64,000 bases of DNA, from the NCBI RefSeq assembly GCF_017894385.1, contig NZ_CP059560.1, positions 2,232,001-2,296,000 on the forward strand, given 5' to 3'. Position 1 is the first letter of the stretch. Every line of letters starts with the position of its first letter. Source of the stretch: Aromatoleum petrolei (GTDB taxonomy: Bacteria > Pseudomonadota > Gammaproteobacteria > Burkholderiales > Rhodocyclaceae). The notes under the pieces are model-generated. The model was not told the DNA's origin. It worked only from the letters and a program-made list of their open reading frames with translations, and searched no databases. Shown here piece after piece: positions 1 through 8,291 of the stretch. Position numbers and translations under genes: made by a program.

Positions 1-1362
1 ACTCGTACCCTGAACGGCGACGGCAACGACGATTACGAGGACGAATTCGAGGCCGATCCGGGCTTCGACGAAAACGGCGTGCTCAACCGCACGCGGACGC
101 ACCAGGTCGCCAATGGCTTCGCGCTTCAGTGGAGCCGCATGGCCGGCACGCATCAGTTCGCGATCGGCCTCTCGCACGACCGCAGCCGCGCCAACTTCCG
201 CCAGACCGAGCAGGAGGGCGAGCTTGACGACGAGCGTGGCGTCGAGGCCGAAGAAGACGAGGGACTGGCGAATCGGCTCCTGGGACGTACGCGCACCAGC
301 AGCGTCTACCTGACCGACAGTGTTGCCCTGTCACCCACCCTGCAGCTCACCGGCTCGCTGCGCTACAACTATACGCGGGTCATCAACGATGACTTGCTCT
401 TCCCCAACCAGCGGAACAATCTCGACGCCAACTATACCTACCGCAAGCTTAATCCCGCTCTGGGGATTACCTGGCAGGTCACCCCCGCCGTCACCTTCTA
501 CGGCGGCTATACGCAAGGCAACCGCGCCCCCACTCCAGTCGAGCTCGGCTGCGCCGACCCGGAAAACCCCTGCAGTCTGCCCAATGCGATGGCCGCCGAC
601 CCCTTCCTGGAACAGGTGGTCACGCGCACCTTCGAGTTGGGGGTGCGCGGAAAGCTAGCCGGAAACGCGCAATGGAACGCGACGGCATTTCGTAGTACCA
701 ACCGCGACGACATTCTCTTCGTCGGCACCGGGGGCAGCCTCGGCTATTTCACCAATTTCGGGCGCACACGCCGCGAAGGCATCGAGCTGGGTGTCTCCGG
801 TGACAGCGGAGCCATCGATTGGCGGGTGAATTACAGCTACCTGAAGGCCACCTTCCAGTCCTCGGCCTGCATCCTTGCCGAGAACAACAGCACCGAGGGT
901 GGTGGTGGCTGTCCTGACGACGAAATCCGTATTTCTCGCGGCGACCGGCTGCCGGGACTGCCAAAGCACAGCCTCAAACTGGGTCTCGACTGGCGAGCCA
1001 GCGACACTTTGCGCCTAGGGGGCGACCTCATCGCATACTCGAGCCAATATGTACGCGGAAACGAGAACAACCGTCATGAACCGGACAGCGAGTTTTCAGG
1101 ACGCGGGAAGCTTCCTGGATATGCCGTGCTCAACGTCAGCGTCGACTACCAGCTGGCTCGCGGCTGGACACTATTCGGCCGCATCGACAACTTATTCGAC
1201 AAACGCTACGCGACTGCCGGCACGCTCGCAGAAAATCCTTTCGTCGGTGCCGGTAATGCGTTTGAGACAAATCCCGACGAATGGCGCCATGAGCAGTTCA
1301 TCGCGCCCGGCACGCCGCGTAGTGCATGGGTAGGCGTGCGCTACGCCTGGAAGGGGCTCTAA
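1..1362 (+). CDS. TonB-dependent outer-membrane receptor, C-terminal part (5' end outside window)
   Basis: The reading frame is open from base 1 and ends at 1362, so the signal peptide, TonB box and plug domain lie upstream of the window. What is visible is the second half of the beta-barrel: alternating amphipathic strands, acidic extracellular loops, the segment GYTQGNRAPTPVELGCADP, which is typical of this receptor family, and near the end the signature NLFDKRYAT followed by a last strand, AWVGVRYAW. The protein ends in Leu instead of the usual terminal aromatic residue. Such receptors import siderophores, vitamin B12 or other ligands across the outer membrane using TonB energy; the ligand cannot be told from this fragment. 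A hairpin follows the stop codon at 1379-1406. Confidence 0.9.
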   Translation, partial: TRTLNGDGNDDYEDEFEADPGFDENGVLNRTRTHQVANGFALQWSRMAGTHQFAIGLSHDRSRANFRQTEQEGELDDERGVEAEEDEGLANRLLGRTRTSSVYLTDSVALSPTLQLTGSLRYNYTRVINDDLLFPNQRNNLDANYTYRKLNPALGITWQVTPAVTFYGGYTQGNRAPTPVELGCADPENPCSLPNAMAADPFLEQVVTRTFELGVRGKLAGNAQWNATAFRSTNRDDILFVGTGGSLGYFTNFGRTRREGIELGVSGDSGAIDWRVNYSYLKATFQSSACILAENNSTEGGGGCPDDEIRISRGDRLPGLPKHSLKLGLDWRASDTLRLGGDLIAYSSQYVRGNENNRHEPDSEFSGRGKLPGYAVLNVSVDYQLARGWTLFGRIDNLFDKRYATAGTLAENPFVGAGNAFETNPDEWRHEQFIAPGTPRSAWVGVRYAWKGL

Positions 1363-1378
1363 TCCGGCACCAGAACCG

Positions 1379-1406
1379 GCCCTCCACAAATCAGCATGTG
1401 GAGGGC
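1379..1406 (+). terminator. Hairpin after the TonB-dependent receptor gene
   Basis: Perfect 10-bp inverted repeat (GCCCTCCACA, 8-nt loop, TGTGGAGGGC) starting 16 bp after the stop codon. There is no T-run behind it, so it is a terminator-like structure rather than a textbook intrinsic terminator. The remaining bases up to 1658 show no convincing gene. Confidence 0.5.
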
Positions 1407-1658
1407 TCCATTGGGCAATGGTTAGATGAACTGGACATCTGCCGTTCGGTGGCCCTCTACGCCGTGCGGCGGCTTTCCGCCACACTTCCATCGCTCAGTC
1501 GGCGCAGGCTGGCCGACAGCATTGGCCGAGAGGCCTGGCCTTCGCCCCGTATCAACGGGCGGCCCTTTCGAAGTATGAGGCTTCGCCGCCAACGGATACG
1601 GGCACTCCGTAACTCCGCCCCATTCCTTGAAATAAGGGCGGACTCGAGATCGAGGTGC

Positions 1659-2696
1659 TTACTTCGCGCTGACCTGCGTGTTCGCGGTCTGGATTTCCGC
1701 CTTTAGCTGCTTGAGGATCTCCCCGGCGCGGCCACCGACCATCGCGACAAGCTTCTGACCAAGCGGCTCGGCGCGCTTGCGGAAGACTTCGCGCTCCGCG
1801 TCGGTGAGCTTGACGACCTTGAGCTTGGGGTTGTCCTTGAGCATCTTGTCGACCGCGGCGGCGTTCTTCTCGCGCTCGGTCTTGAAAATGTATTGCTGGA
1901 GCTCGCTTCGCACTTCGTCGAGCATCTTCTTCCGTTCGGCCGGCAGGCTCTCGTAGAAGTCGGCGTTGGAGACGACCGTGGTCGTGTATTCAACGTCGCC
2001 GACATAGATCAGGTGATCGGTGACCTCGTGGAATTTTGCGCTCTCGATGAAGAAGGCGGGGTTCACCTGGGCCTGGATCACGTTCATCTGCAGCCCGCCA
2101 TAGACTTCACCCCACGGCAGCGCGACCGGATTGGCGCCGTAGAGCTTGAACTGCTCGATGAGGATCGGCGAAGTCATCACGCGGAATTTGACGTCTCCGA
2201 GATCGGCAGGCTTGCGCACGGCCTTCTTGGTCGTCCAGATCATCTCGCCTTCCGGATAGATCGTGAACAGCTTGAGTCCCTTCGCGGTAAAGTCCTTCGC
2301 GAGCGAACCGTACAGCGCCTTGCTGTTCGACAGGATCTCGCCCTTCGCTGCGTCCGCCTCGGGCAGCAGGAAGGGCAGGCTCAGGATCTGCACCTCGGGC
2401 ACGAAGGTGCCGAGGTGTCCGGGCGAAGCGTTCGAGAACTGGATCGCGCCCGAGGCGGTGAGCTCGGTCAGGTCGTTCTCGTTGCCGAGCTGGCCGTAGG
2501 TGTAGATCGTGACCTTCACCTTTCCCTGGCTGCGCTGTTCCACGAGCTTCTTGAACTGCTCGGCGTAGAGGGTCTGTACGTCGCCGGGGCCTTCCTCGAC
2601 CGCGAACTTCCATTCCTCGGCGTGCGCGACTCCGAGCGCTGCCAGGCCAATCACCGCGCCGGCAACCAGGTGCTTCAGGGTTCTTGCAATGGCCAT
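1659..2696 (-). CDS. TRAP transporter substrate-binding protein, DctP type (probable ectoine/hydroxyectoine binding)
   Basis: A 345-residue periplasmic binding protein of the DctP family. Residues 1-26 form a signal peptide ending AHA. R172, in the segment FRVMTSP, sits where the family has its conserved ligand-binding Arg. The start at 2696 is chosen because GGAGGAG lies just upstream and the signal peptide begins there; an upstream extension in the same frame has no ribosome site. It is divergent from the two membrane-subunit genes starting at 2996, together making a complete TRAP system. The ligand is inferred from the downstream eut/doe genes: UehABC and TeaABC are known TRAP importers for ectoines. 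A candidate promoter with a CTAG-centred operator lies at 2764-2806. Confidence 0.9.
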   Translation of the reverse strand: MAIARTLKHLVAGAVIGLAALGVAHAEEWKFAVEEGPGDVQTLYAEQFKKLVEQRSQGKVKVTIYTYGQLGNENDLTELTASGAIQFSNASPGHLGTFVPEVQILSLPFLLPEADAAKGEILSNSKALYGSLAKDFTAKGLKLFTIYPEGEMIWTTKKAVRKPADLGDVKFRVMTSPILIEQFKLYGANPVALPWGEVYGGLQMNVIQAQVNPAFFIESAKFHEVTDHLIYVGDVEYTTTVVSNADFYESLPAERKKMLDEVRSELQQYIFKTEREKNAAAVDKMLKDNPKLKVVKLTDAEREVFRKRAEPLGQKLVAMVGGRAGEILKQLKAEIQTANTQVSAK

Positions 2697-2763
2697 CGTC
2701 TCCTCCTCCATCTTGTCAGTGTAATGTGCTCCGGCGCGGCGGCTGCGCCGTGATGCGGAATCG

Positions 2764-2806
2764 AGACTACGCCGATGAATTCGCTCCGCGATTGCACTAG
2801 AACACT
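2764..2806 (-). promoter_or_regulatory. Candidate operator/promoter of dctP (shared CTAG motif, site A)
   Basis: On the minus strand the sequence reads AGTGTTCTAGTGCAA (2806-2792). Thirty-one bases after the first base of CTAG comes TAGTCT (2769-2764), a possible -10 element. No good -35 is present. The same arrangement is seen before dctQ, eutC, aceE and the porin gene. Transcription would start near 2757, about 60 nt before the start codon. Function is inferred from the repeated pattern. Confidence 0.55.
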
Positions 2807-2870
2807 TGAAGGAGACAACGAAACGCAGAACCCTGACGGCGCACACGCACAATCGTGGCGCCGCAGCCCG

Positions 2871-2914
2871 ATTGTTCTAGGGCATTACGAGCTTGCGCCC
2901 CTCGACACTAGACT
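2871..2914 (+). promoter_or_regulatory. Candidate operator/promoter of the dctQM-eutAB-enuR operon (site B)
   Basis: TTGTTCTAGGGCAT lies at 2872-2885, and TAGACT at 2909-2914 begins 32 bases after the first base of CTAG. It matches site A on the other strand of the same intergenic region, so the two divergent promoters have one operator each. No clear -35 is seen. Function is inferred from the repeated pattern. Confidence 0.55.
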
Positions 2915-2995
2915 GGCTCCGCTGCGAAAACGAACACAAAACATTATGACGCGGCGAATCGCGCACCAGGCCGTCAATTGCCGGAGGAGACAAGC

Positions 2996-3616
2996 ATGCA
3001 CACAACGCCTGCGCAGGGACTGTCCCTGCAGGTGGAGGAGGTAGGAATGGACCCATCGTTCACGCGGGGCCTGGCCCTGCAAGTCGTCAGGCGCATCGAT
3101 CGCGGCCTGGGGGTGCTAGAGAAGCAGCTCCTCTCGTGGGGCATCATCGTGATGGCGGTCAACACCCTTGGCAACGTCGCGGCGCGCGTGCTGTTCTCGA
3201 GCAGCCTGTTCTTCTCCGAGGAGCTCAACCAGTTCCTCATCATGCTGGTGACTTTCGTCGGCACCAGCGCTGCGGCCCGACAGGGGCGGCACATCCGCAT
3301 GTCTGCCTTCACGGACCTGCTGCCAGTCGAGGGACGGCGCCGGATGCTCGCCGTGATCCAGGCCGTCACCGCCGTGGTGCTCGCGCTGCTCGCGTGGTAC
3401 GCGACCCATTACATCTTGCGCATGCACGGCCTCGGGCGCGTCACGCCTGCGTTGCAGCTGCCCATGTGGATAACGCTGCTGTGGATCCCCCTGGGCCTCG
3501 TCATTGCGAGCCTGCAGTTCGCCCTCGCCTGCGTCGTCAATGTGATCACCCCCGGCAGCGTGCATCTCGCGCCACACGTGACCGAGCACGACGAAGTCGA
3601 CATGCCCACCATCTGA
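2996..3616 (+). CDS. TRAP transporter small permease, DctQ type
   Basis: The small membrane subunit of the TRAP importer. Four hydrophobic segments, at about residues 47-66, 78-95, 117-138 and 157-182, match the four-helix DctQ family. Two in-frame starts are plausible: ATG at 2996 behind GGAGGAG, giving 206 residues, and ATG at 3047 behind GGAGGAGG, giving 189 residues. The first is used here. A short GC-rich palindrome (3013-3029) lies between them. The gene is followed after 13 bp by the large permease gene and probably heads an operon running through eutA, eutB and enuR. Substrate is assigned by context only. Confidence 0.85.
   Translation: MHTTPAQGLSLQVEEVGMDPSFTRGLALQVVRRIDRGLGVLEKQLLSWGIIVMAVNTLGNVAARVLFSSSLFFSEELNQFLIMLVTFVGTSAAARQGRHIRMSAFTDLLPVEGRRRMLAVIQAVTAVVLALLAWYATHYILRMHGLGRVTPALQLPMWITLLWIPLGLVIASLQFALACVVNVITPGSVHLAPHVTEHDEVDMPTI
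3013..3029 (+). other. Perfect GC-rich palindrome between two candidate dctQ starts
   Basis: GCAGGGAC, one base, then GTCCCTGC. In the mRNA it could form a stem between the first start codon (2996) and the ribosome site of the second (3047). A regulatory role is speculation. Confidence 0.4.
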
Positions 3617-3629
3617 GGAGCTGCATATC

Positions 3630-4910
3630 ATGGCACTGACGATTCTCCTCATCATGCTCGGCCTGATGCTGAGCGGCTTCCCGATGATGGTCCCGATGCT
3701 CGTGGCGACCTTCGTCGGCTTCTTCGTCTATTTCCCCAACCTCAAGCCCGACATCATCGTGCAGCAGATGGTCAGCGGCATCAGCCCTGTGGCGCTGATC
3801 ACGGTGCCGATGTTCATCCTCGCGGCCGACATCGTCACCCGCGGGCGCACCGCGAACCGGCTGCTGGATCTCGCGATGACCTTCTTCGGCCACCTGCGCG
3901 GCGGGCTCGCGGTCACGGCCTCGGTCGCCTGCACGCTGTTCGGCGCGATCTCGGGCTCGACCCAGGCCACCGTCGTCGCCGTCGGCGGGCCGCTGCGCCC
4001 GCGCATGCTTCAGGCGGGCTATGACGACAAGTTCACGATGGCGCTGCTGATCAACGCCGCCGACATCGCCTTCCTGATCCCGCCCAGTATCGGCATGATC
4101 GTGTTCGGCATCGTCGGCAAGGCCTCGATCGCGGAGCTCTTCCTCGCCGGCATCGGCCCGGGCCTGCTGATCCTGCTGCTCTTCAGCCTGTACTCGGTGT
4201 GGTATTCGTGGCGCCACGACATCCCGCTGCTGCCGCGCACCGGCTGGCGCGAGCGCTTTGTTGCAATGCGCAAGGCGGCGCTGGCGATGATGTTCCCGGT
4301 GCTGATCGTCGGGGGGTTGTACGGCGGCTACTTCAGCCCGACCGAGGTCGCCGCGATTGCGGTGCTATATGCGTTCATCCTAGAGGTCGTCGTCTACCGC
4401 GCGGTGAAGCTGTCGGATTTCCCCGCCATCGCCTACTCGACCGGGCTCATCACCGGCATCGTCTTCATCCTCGTCGGCGCCGGCGCGGCCTTCTCGTGGA
4501 TCATCTCGTTCGCGCAGATCCCGCAGCAACTGATCGCCGCGCTGGGCCTCGCCGACGCCGGCCCCTACACGATCCTGTTCGCGATCTCGGTGGCCTTCTT
4601 CATCGGCTGCATGTTCGTCGACTCGGTGGTCGTGACGCTGGTAATGACGCCGATCTTCATGCCGCTGGTGAACGCCGCCGGCATCGACCCGATCCTCGTC
4701 GGCACGATCATCACGCTGCAGATGGCGATCGGCGCCTGCACCCCGCCCTTCGGCTGCGACATCTTCACGGCCTGCGCGATCTGGCGCAAACCCTACGCGG
4801 AGGTGATCCGCGGCACCCCGCCCTTCATCGTGATCCTGCTGTTCGTGTCGGTGCTGCTGGTGCTGGTGCCGGACATCGCGCTGACGCTGCCGAAGCTCGC
4901 CTACCGCTGA
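3630..4910 (+). CDS. TRAP transporter large permease, DctM type
   Basis: A 426-residue integral membrane protein and the transport channel subunit of the TRAP importer. It is hydrophobic throughout, with about a dozen helices, and carries the family-typical polar membrane stretch GAISGSTQATVVAVGGP in the first half and ACTPPFGCDIF near the end. GAGGAG lies upstream of the ATG. The TRAP large subunit couples uptake to a sodium gradient and works with the binding protein and DctQ. It is located 13 bp before eutA, which supports joint expression with catabolic genes. Confidence 0.92.
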   Translation: MALTILLIMLGLMLSGFPMMVPMLVATFVGFFVYFPNLKPDIIVQQMVSGISPVALITVPMFILAADIVTRGRTANRLLDLAMTFFGHLRGGLAVTASVACTLFGAISGSTQATVVAVGGPLRPRMLQAGYDDKFTMALLINAADIAFLIPPSIGMIVFGIVGKASIAELFLAGIGPGLLILLLFSLYSVWYSWRHDIPLLPRTGWRERFVAMRKAALAMMFPVLIVGGLYGGYFSPTEVAAIAVLYAFILEVVVYRAVKLSDFPAIAYSTGLITGIVFILVGAGAAFSWIISFAQIPQQLIAALGLADAGPYTILFAISVAFFIGCMFVDSVVVTLVMTPIFMPLVNAAGIDPILVGTIITLQMAIGACTPPFGCDIFTACAIWRKPYAEVIRGTPPFIVILLFVSVLLVLVPDIALTLPKLAYR

Positions 4911-4923
4911 ACGGGAGAAGACC

Positions 4924-5691
4924 GTGCGCATCGACATCCTTCCCCGTCGCGACGACGCACCGACCGCCGCCGAGCGGGCCCGTGTGGGCCTGCTGGGCCT
5001 CGCGACCGACCTCAACAGCGAGGCGGACCTGCGGCGCATGCTGCCGGCCGACGTCGGGCTGTACTGCAACCGCATCCGGCATGCGAACCCGATGACGCTG
5101 GAGACGCTGCGCGGAGTCGCCGACGACCTGCCGCGCGCCGGGCGCGACTTGCTGCCGGGGCTGGAGCTCGACGTCGTCGTGTATGGCTGCACCTCGGGCA
5201 CGATTGCGCTGGGCGAAGCCGAGACACTCGCACTGATCCGCCACGCGAAGCCCTCGCGTCACCAGACCACGCCGGTGACCGCGAGCCTCGCGGCCCTGGC
5301 GCGGCTGGGCGCGCGCCGCGTGTCCATCCTCACGCCCTACCGCGCGGACGTGAACCGCGCGCTCGGCGACTACTACGCGAGCCGCGGGCTGGAGGTGGTG
5401 AACGTGTCCGGTCTCGACATGGACGACGACTACGCGATGACGGCGCTCGCGCCCGCAACGATCGTCGAGGCGGGCCTGCGCGCGATGGCGCCCGAGGCCG
5501 ACGCGCTGTTCGTCTCATGCACCGCGCTGCGCGCGAGCCTCGCCGTTGAGGCGCTGGAGGCTGCGCTCGGCCGCCCCGTGGTCACCAGCAACCAGGCGAT
5601 CGTCTGGCACACGCTGGACCTCGTCGGCCTCACCGCGCGCGACGCGCCTGGCCGCCTCTTCGACACCCTCGAGGAACACATACCGCAATGA
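4924..5691 (+). CDS. eutA: Ectoine utilization protein EutA (Asp/Glu racemase-like)
   Basis: A 255-residue member of the aspartate/glutamate racemase and arylmalonate decarboxylase superfamily. Two candidate catalytic cysteines are present, C89 in VVYGCTSGT and C199 in LFVSCTALRAS, as in EutA proteins from other ectoine degraders. EutA is thought to act with EutB and EutC in converting 5-hydroxyectoine to ectoine; its exact reaction is not firmly established in the literature I know. The start is GTG behind GGGAGA. Its stop overlaps the start of eutB (ATGA), so the two are translationally coupled. Family assignment is strong because of the eutB, eutC, doeA and doeB neighbours. Confidence 0.88.
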   Translation: MRIDILPRRDDAPTAAERARVGLLGLATDLNSEADLRRMLPADVGLYCNRIRHANPMTLETLRGVADDLPRAGRDLLPGLELDVVVYGCTSGTIALGEAETLALIRHAKPSRHQTTPVTASLAALARLGARRVSILTPYRADVNRALGDYYASRGLEVVNVSGLDMDDDYAMTALAPATIVEAGLRAMAPEADALFVSCTALRASLAVEALEAALGRPVVTSNQAIVWHTLDLVGLTARDAPGRLFDTLEEHIPQ

Positions 5692-6674
5692 ACCAGGACA
5701 TTCGCCTGATCGACCTCTTCCAGGCCCGCCACCGCATCCGCGGCCACGTGCTGCACACGCCGCTCGCCGCCTCGACCAGCCTCACGCGCCGCGTCGGCGC
5801 GCCGGTGCATCTGAAGCTCGAATGCCGCCAGACCACCGGCAGCTTCAAGCTGCGCGGCGCGACCAACGCGCTGCTCGCGCTCGACGACGCGGCGCGCGCG
5901 CGCGGCGTGATCGGCGTCTCCACCGGCAACCACGGCCGCGCACTGGCCCATGCGGCGAAGCGGCTGGGCGTGCGCGCGGTGATCTGCATGTCGCGGCTGG
6001 TGCCGGCAAACAAGGTCGAGGCGATCCGCGCGCTCGGCGCCGAGGTGCATATCAGCGGCGCGAGCCAGGACGAGGCCGAGCTGGAGGTCGCGCGCCTGGT
6101 GCGCGAGGAAGGGCTCACGCTGCTGCCGCCCTTCGACCACCCCGACGTGATCGCCGGCCAGGGCACCGCCGGGCTGGAGATCCTCGACGATCTGCCGTCG
6201 GTCGACACCGTGCTCGTGCCGCTCTCCGGCGGGGGGCTGCTGGCCGGGGTCGCGCTGGCGATGAAGAGCGCCTCGCGCGACATCCGCGTCGTCGGCGTGA
6301 CGATGGAGCGCGGCTGCGCCATGCACGCGAGCATCCAAGCCGGCCGCCCCGTGCAGGTCGAGGAGCTGGAGACGCTTGCCGATTCGCTCGGCGGCGGCAT
6401 CGGGCTCGACAACCGCTACACCTTCCGCATGGCGCAGACACTGGTCGACGACACCGTGCTCGTGAGCGAGGCGGAGATCGCGGATGCGATCCGCCACGCG
6501 TACCGCGAGGAGCAGGTCATCGTCGAGGGCGCGGGCGCGGTCGGCATCGCCGCCCTGCTCGCCGGGCGCGTCGCCAATCCCGGCACGACCGCGGTCCTCG
6601 TGAGCGGCGCGAACATCGACATGGCGCTGCATCGGCGCCTGGTCTGCGAAGAATGGAACGCTGGAGGCACGTGA
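5688..6674 (+). CDS. eutB: Hydroxyectoine utilization dehydratase EutB (threonine dehydratase-like)
   Basis: A 328-residue PLP enzyme of fold type II, resembling threonine/serine dehydratases. The PLP lysine is K54 in GSFKLRGATN, and the phosphate-binding glycine loop is SGGGLL at residues 180-185. There is no C-terminal ACT regulatory domain, so it is unlike biosynthetic IlvA. EutB is proposed to eliminate water from hydroxyectoine in the conversion to ectoine. The start ATG overlaps the eutA stop by four bases. The regulator gene follows after 78 bp. The identification rests on both sequence and the eutA-eutC-doeA context. Confidence 0.88.
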   Translation: MNQDIRLIDLFQARHRIRGHVLHTPLAASTSLTRRVGAPVHLKLECRQTTGSFKLRGATNALLALDDAARARGVIGVSTGNHGRALAHAAKRLGVRAVICMSRLVPANKVEAIRALGAEVHISGASQDEAELEVARLVREEGLTLLPPFDHPDVIAGQGTAGLEILDDLPSVDTVLVPLSGGGLLAGVALAMKSASRDIRVVGVTMERGCAMHASIQAGRPVQVEELETLADSLGGGIGLDNRYTFRMAQTLVDDTVLVSEAEIADAIRHAYREEQVIVEGAGAVGIAALLAGRVANPGTTAVLVSGANIDMALHRRLVCEEWNAGGT

Positions 6675-6752
6675 GCGCCACGTGAATCCAGCGAGCCCGC
6701 AACCGCCCGCCCCGACCGGCCATCGGGAGCGGGACCGAGTCAGGAGTACCCC

Positions 6753-8150
6753 ATGATGGAACATTGGCGAGAGGCACTGGACGCAGTGCGCGGCGGGGAG
6801 TCGAAGTACAAGATCCTCGTGCAGGCGATCGCCGCCGACATCGAGAACGGTTCGCTCGCGGAGGGCACCCGCCTGCCGCCGCAGCGCGAGGTCAGCCAAA
6901 AGCTCGGCATCAGCGTGCAGACCGTCACCAACGCCTACAAGGAACTCGAGCAGCACGGCGTGATCCGGTGCGAGGTCGGGCGCGGCAGCTTCGTCGCGAA
7001 GCGCGTGACCGAGAAGGTCGCGAGCTACATGCTCGATCGCGCCGAGCGCTCGCTCGTCGATTTCTCGATCGCACGCATCGTGTACACGGAAGAGCATGAC
7101 GCGGTCTGGCGCGAGACCTGCGCGGCGCTCGCGGCCCAACCCGACCAGCCGTGGATGCGCGCGTGCCGGCCGATCGCAGGCTTCGAGCATCACCGCGCCG
7201 CGGCCGTCGAATGGCTCGCGGGCCTCGGCATGAAGAGCTCGATCGAGACGCTGCTAATCACCAACGGCGCCTCGCATGCGCAGTTTCTCGCGCTCGCCTC
7301 GCTGGTGAGCCCGGGCGACACGGTGCTAACCGACAGCCTCACCGACCACGGCGTGATCGGCTCGGCGCAGGTGCTGGGTTTCACGCTGAAGGGCCTCGAT
7401 TCGGACGAGTACGGCATCCAGCCCGACCACTTCGAGGACATGTGCGCCAACGAGCGCATCACTGCGCTGGTATGCACGCCCAACCTCAACAATCCGACCA
7501 GCAGCCTGATGCCGGACTCGCGCCGCCGCGCGATCGCGCGCATCGCCGAGCGCTACGGGGTGTATGTGATCGAGGACGACGTCTTCGGCCCGCTGCTCAC
7601 GCAGCGCCCCGCGCCGATCACCAGTCACCTGCCGGAGCTGGGTTTTTACCTGACGAGCTTCACGAAGTCTTTGATGACGGGCCTGCGCACGGGCTACCTC
7701 GCCATGCCGCGGCGGCTGGCGCTGCGCGTCGAGAGCATCCTGCGCGTCAATAGCTGGATGGCCACGCCGCTGCTCGCCGAGGTCGCGACGCGCTGGATTG
7801 CCGACGGCACCGCCGAACACCTCGTCCAAGTGCAGCGCGAATGCCTCGCGCTGCGCCACAAGATGGTCGAAGAACATCTCGGCGAATTCGCGATTTCGAA
7901 CCATCCCTGCTCGCTGTCGACCTGGGTCGGCATCCCCGGGCACTGGCAGCTCGACAGCCTGGTGCAGCAGTTGCGCCACCGGCTCGTCGCCGTCACCTCA
8001 CCGGACCCGTTCCTGGTGCTGGGCGCCCCTCGCCCCAATGCGATCCGGCTGTGCCTCGGCGCCGAGGGCAGCGACGTGCGCATCAACGGCGCGCTAGGCA
8101 CGATCGCCAGCGTCTTCCGCCAGTATCCGCAGGTGCACGACTACCTGTGA
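6753..8150 (+). CDS. enuR: MocR/GntR-family regulator with aminotransferase domain, EnuR-like
   Basis: A 465-residue MocR-type regulator. Residues about 17-80 form a GntR winged helix-turn-helix, with the helix LPPQREVSQKLGISVQTVTN. The rest is a fold-type-I aminotransferase domain with the PLP lysine K305 in SFTKSLMTGLRTGY, D275/D276 in VIEDDVFGP and the TPNLNNPTS segment at 242-250. EnuR proteins control ectoine uptake and catabolism genes and respond to degradation intermediates such as N-acetyl-diaminobutyrate bound to PLP. AGGAG precedes the ATG. It lies between eutB and eutC. The CTAG-centred sites before dctP, dctQ, eutC, aceE and the porin gene are candidate operators, but no binding is shown here. 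Confidence 0.85.
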   Translation: MMEHWREALDAVRGGESKYKILVQAIAADIENGSLAEGTRLPPQREVSQKLGISVQTVTNAYKELEQHGVIRCEVGRGSFVAKRVTEKVASYMLDRAERSLVDFSIARIVYTEEHDAVWRETCAALAAQPDQPWMRACRPIAGFEHHRAAAVEWLAGLGMKSSIETLLITNGASHAQFLALASLVSPGDTVLTDSLTDHGVIGSAQVLGFTLKGLDSDEYGIQPDHFEDMCANERITALVCTPNLNNPTSSLMPDSRRRAIARIAERYGVYVIEDDVFGPLLTQRPAPITSHLPELGFYLTSFTKSLMTGLRTGYLAMPRRLALRVESILRVNSWMATPLLAEVATRWIADGTAEHLVQVQRECLALRHKMVEEHLGEFAISNHPCSLSTWVGIPGHWQLDSLVQQLRHRLVAVTSPDPFLVLGAPRPNAIRLCLGAEGSDVRINGALGTIASVFRQYPQVHDYL

Positions 8151-8158
8151 TGCCCGAC

Positions 8159-8192
8159 GCGACATTTCGGCGCAGCAGCGCCGAAATGTCGC
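8159..8192 (+). terminator. Strong hairpin after the regulator gene
   Basis: Perfect 14-bp inverted repeat (GCGACATTTCGGCG, 6-nt loop, and its complement) starting 9 bp after the enuR stop. No T-run follows. It ends directly before operator site C, so it probably insulates the eutC promoter from upstream transcription, though a binding-site role is possible. Confidence 0.5.
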
Positions 8193-8194
8193 CA

Positions 8195-8237
8195 TTGCAC
8201 TAGGACAAGCGGACCGACAATTCCCGCCCCCTACACT
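8195..8237 (+). promoter_or_regulatory. Candidate operator/promoter of eutC-doeAB (site C)
   Basis: TTGCACTAGGACAA at 8195-8208 is the most symmetric copy of the CTAG motif. TACACT at 8232-8237 starts 32 bases after the first base of CTAG. The -10 context CCCCCTACACTG is identical to that before aceE. No -35 is evident. The role is inferred from recurrence. Confidence 0.6.
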
Positions 8238-8291
8238 GGACCTCAATCCCCGCCGCGTCGGCGCGGGGCGTTCCGGACCGAAGGGGGCTGC

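Noticed and set aside
5430..7193. A 587-codon minus-strand frame over eutA, eutB and enuR
   Set aside because: It runs across three well-supported genes on the other strand and has no domain signature.
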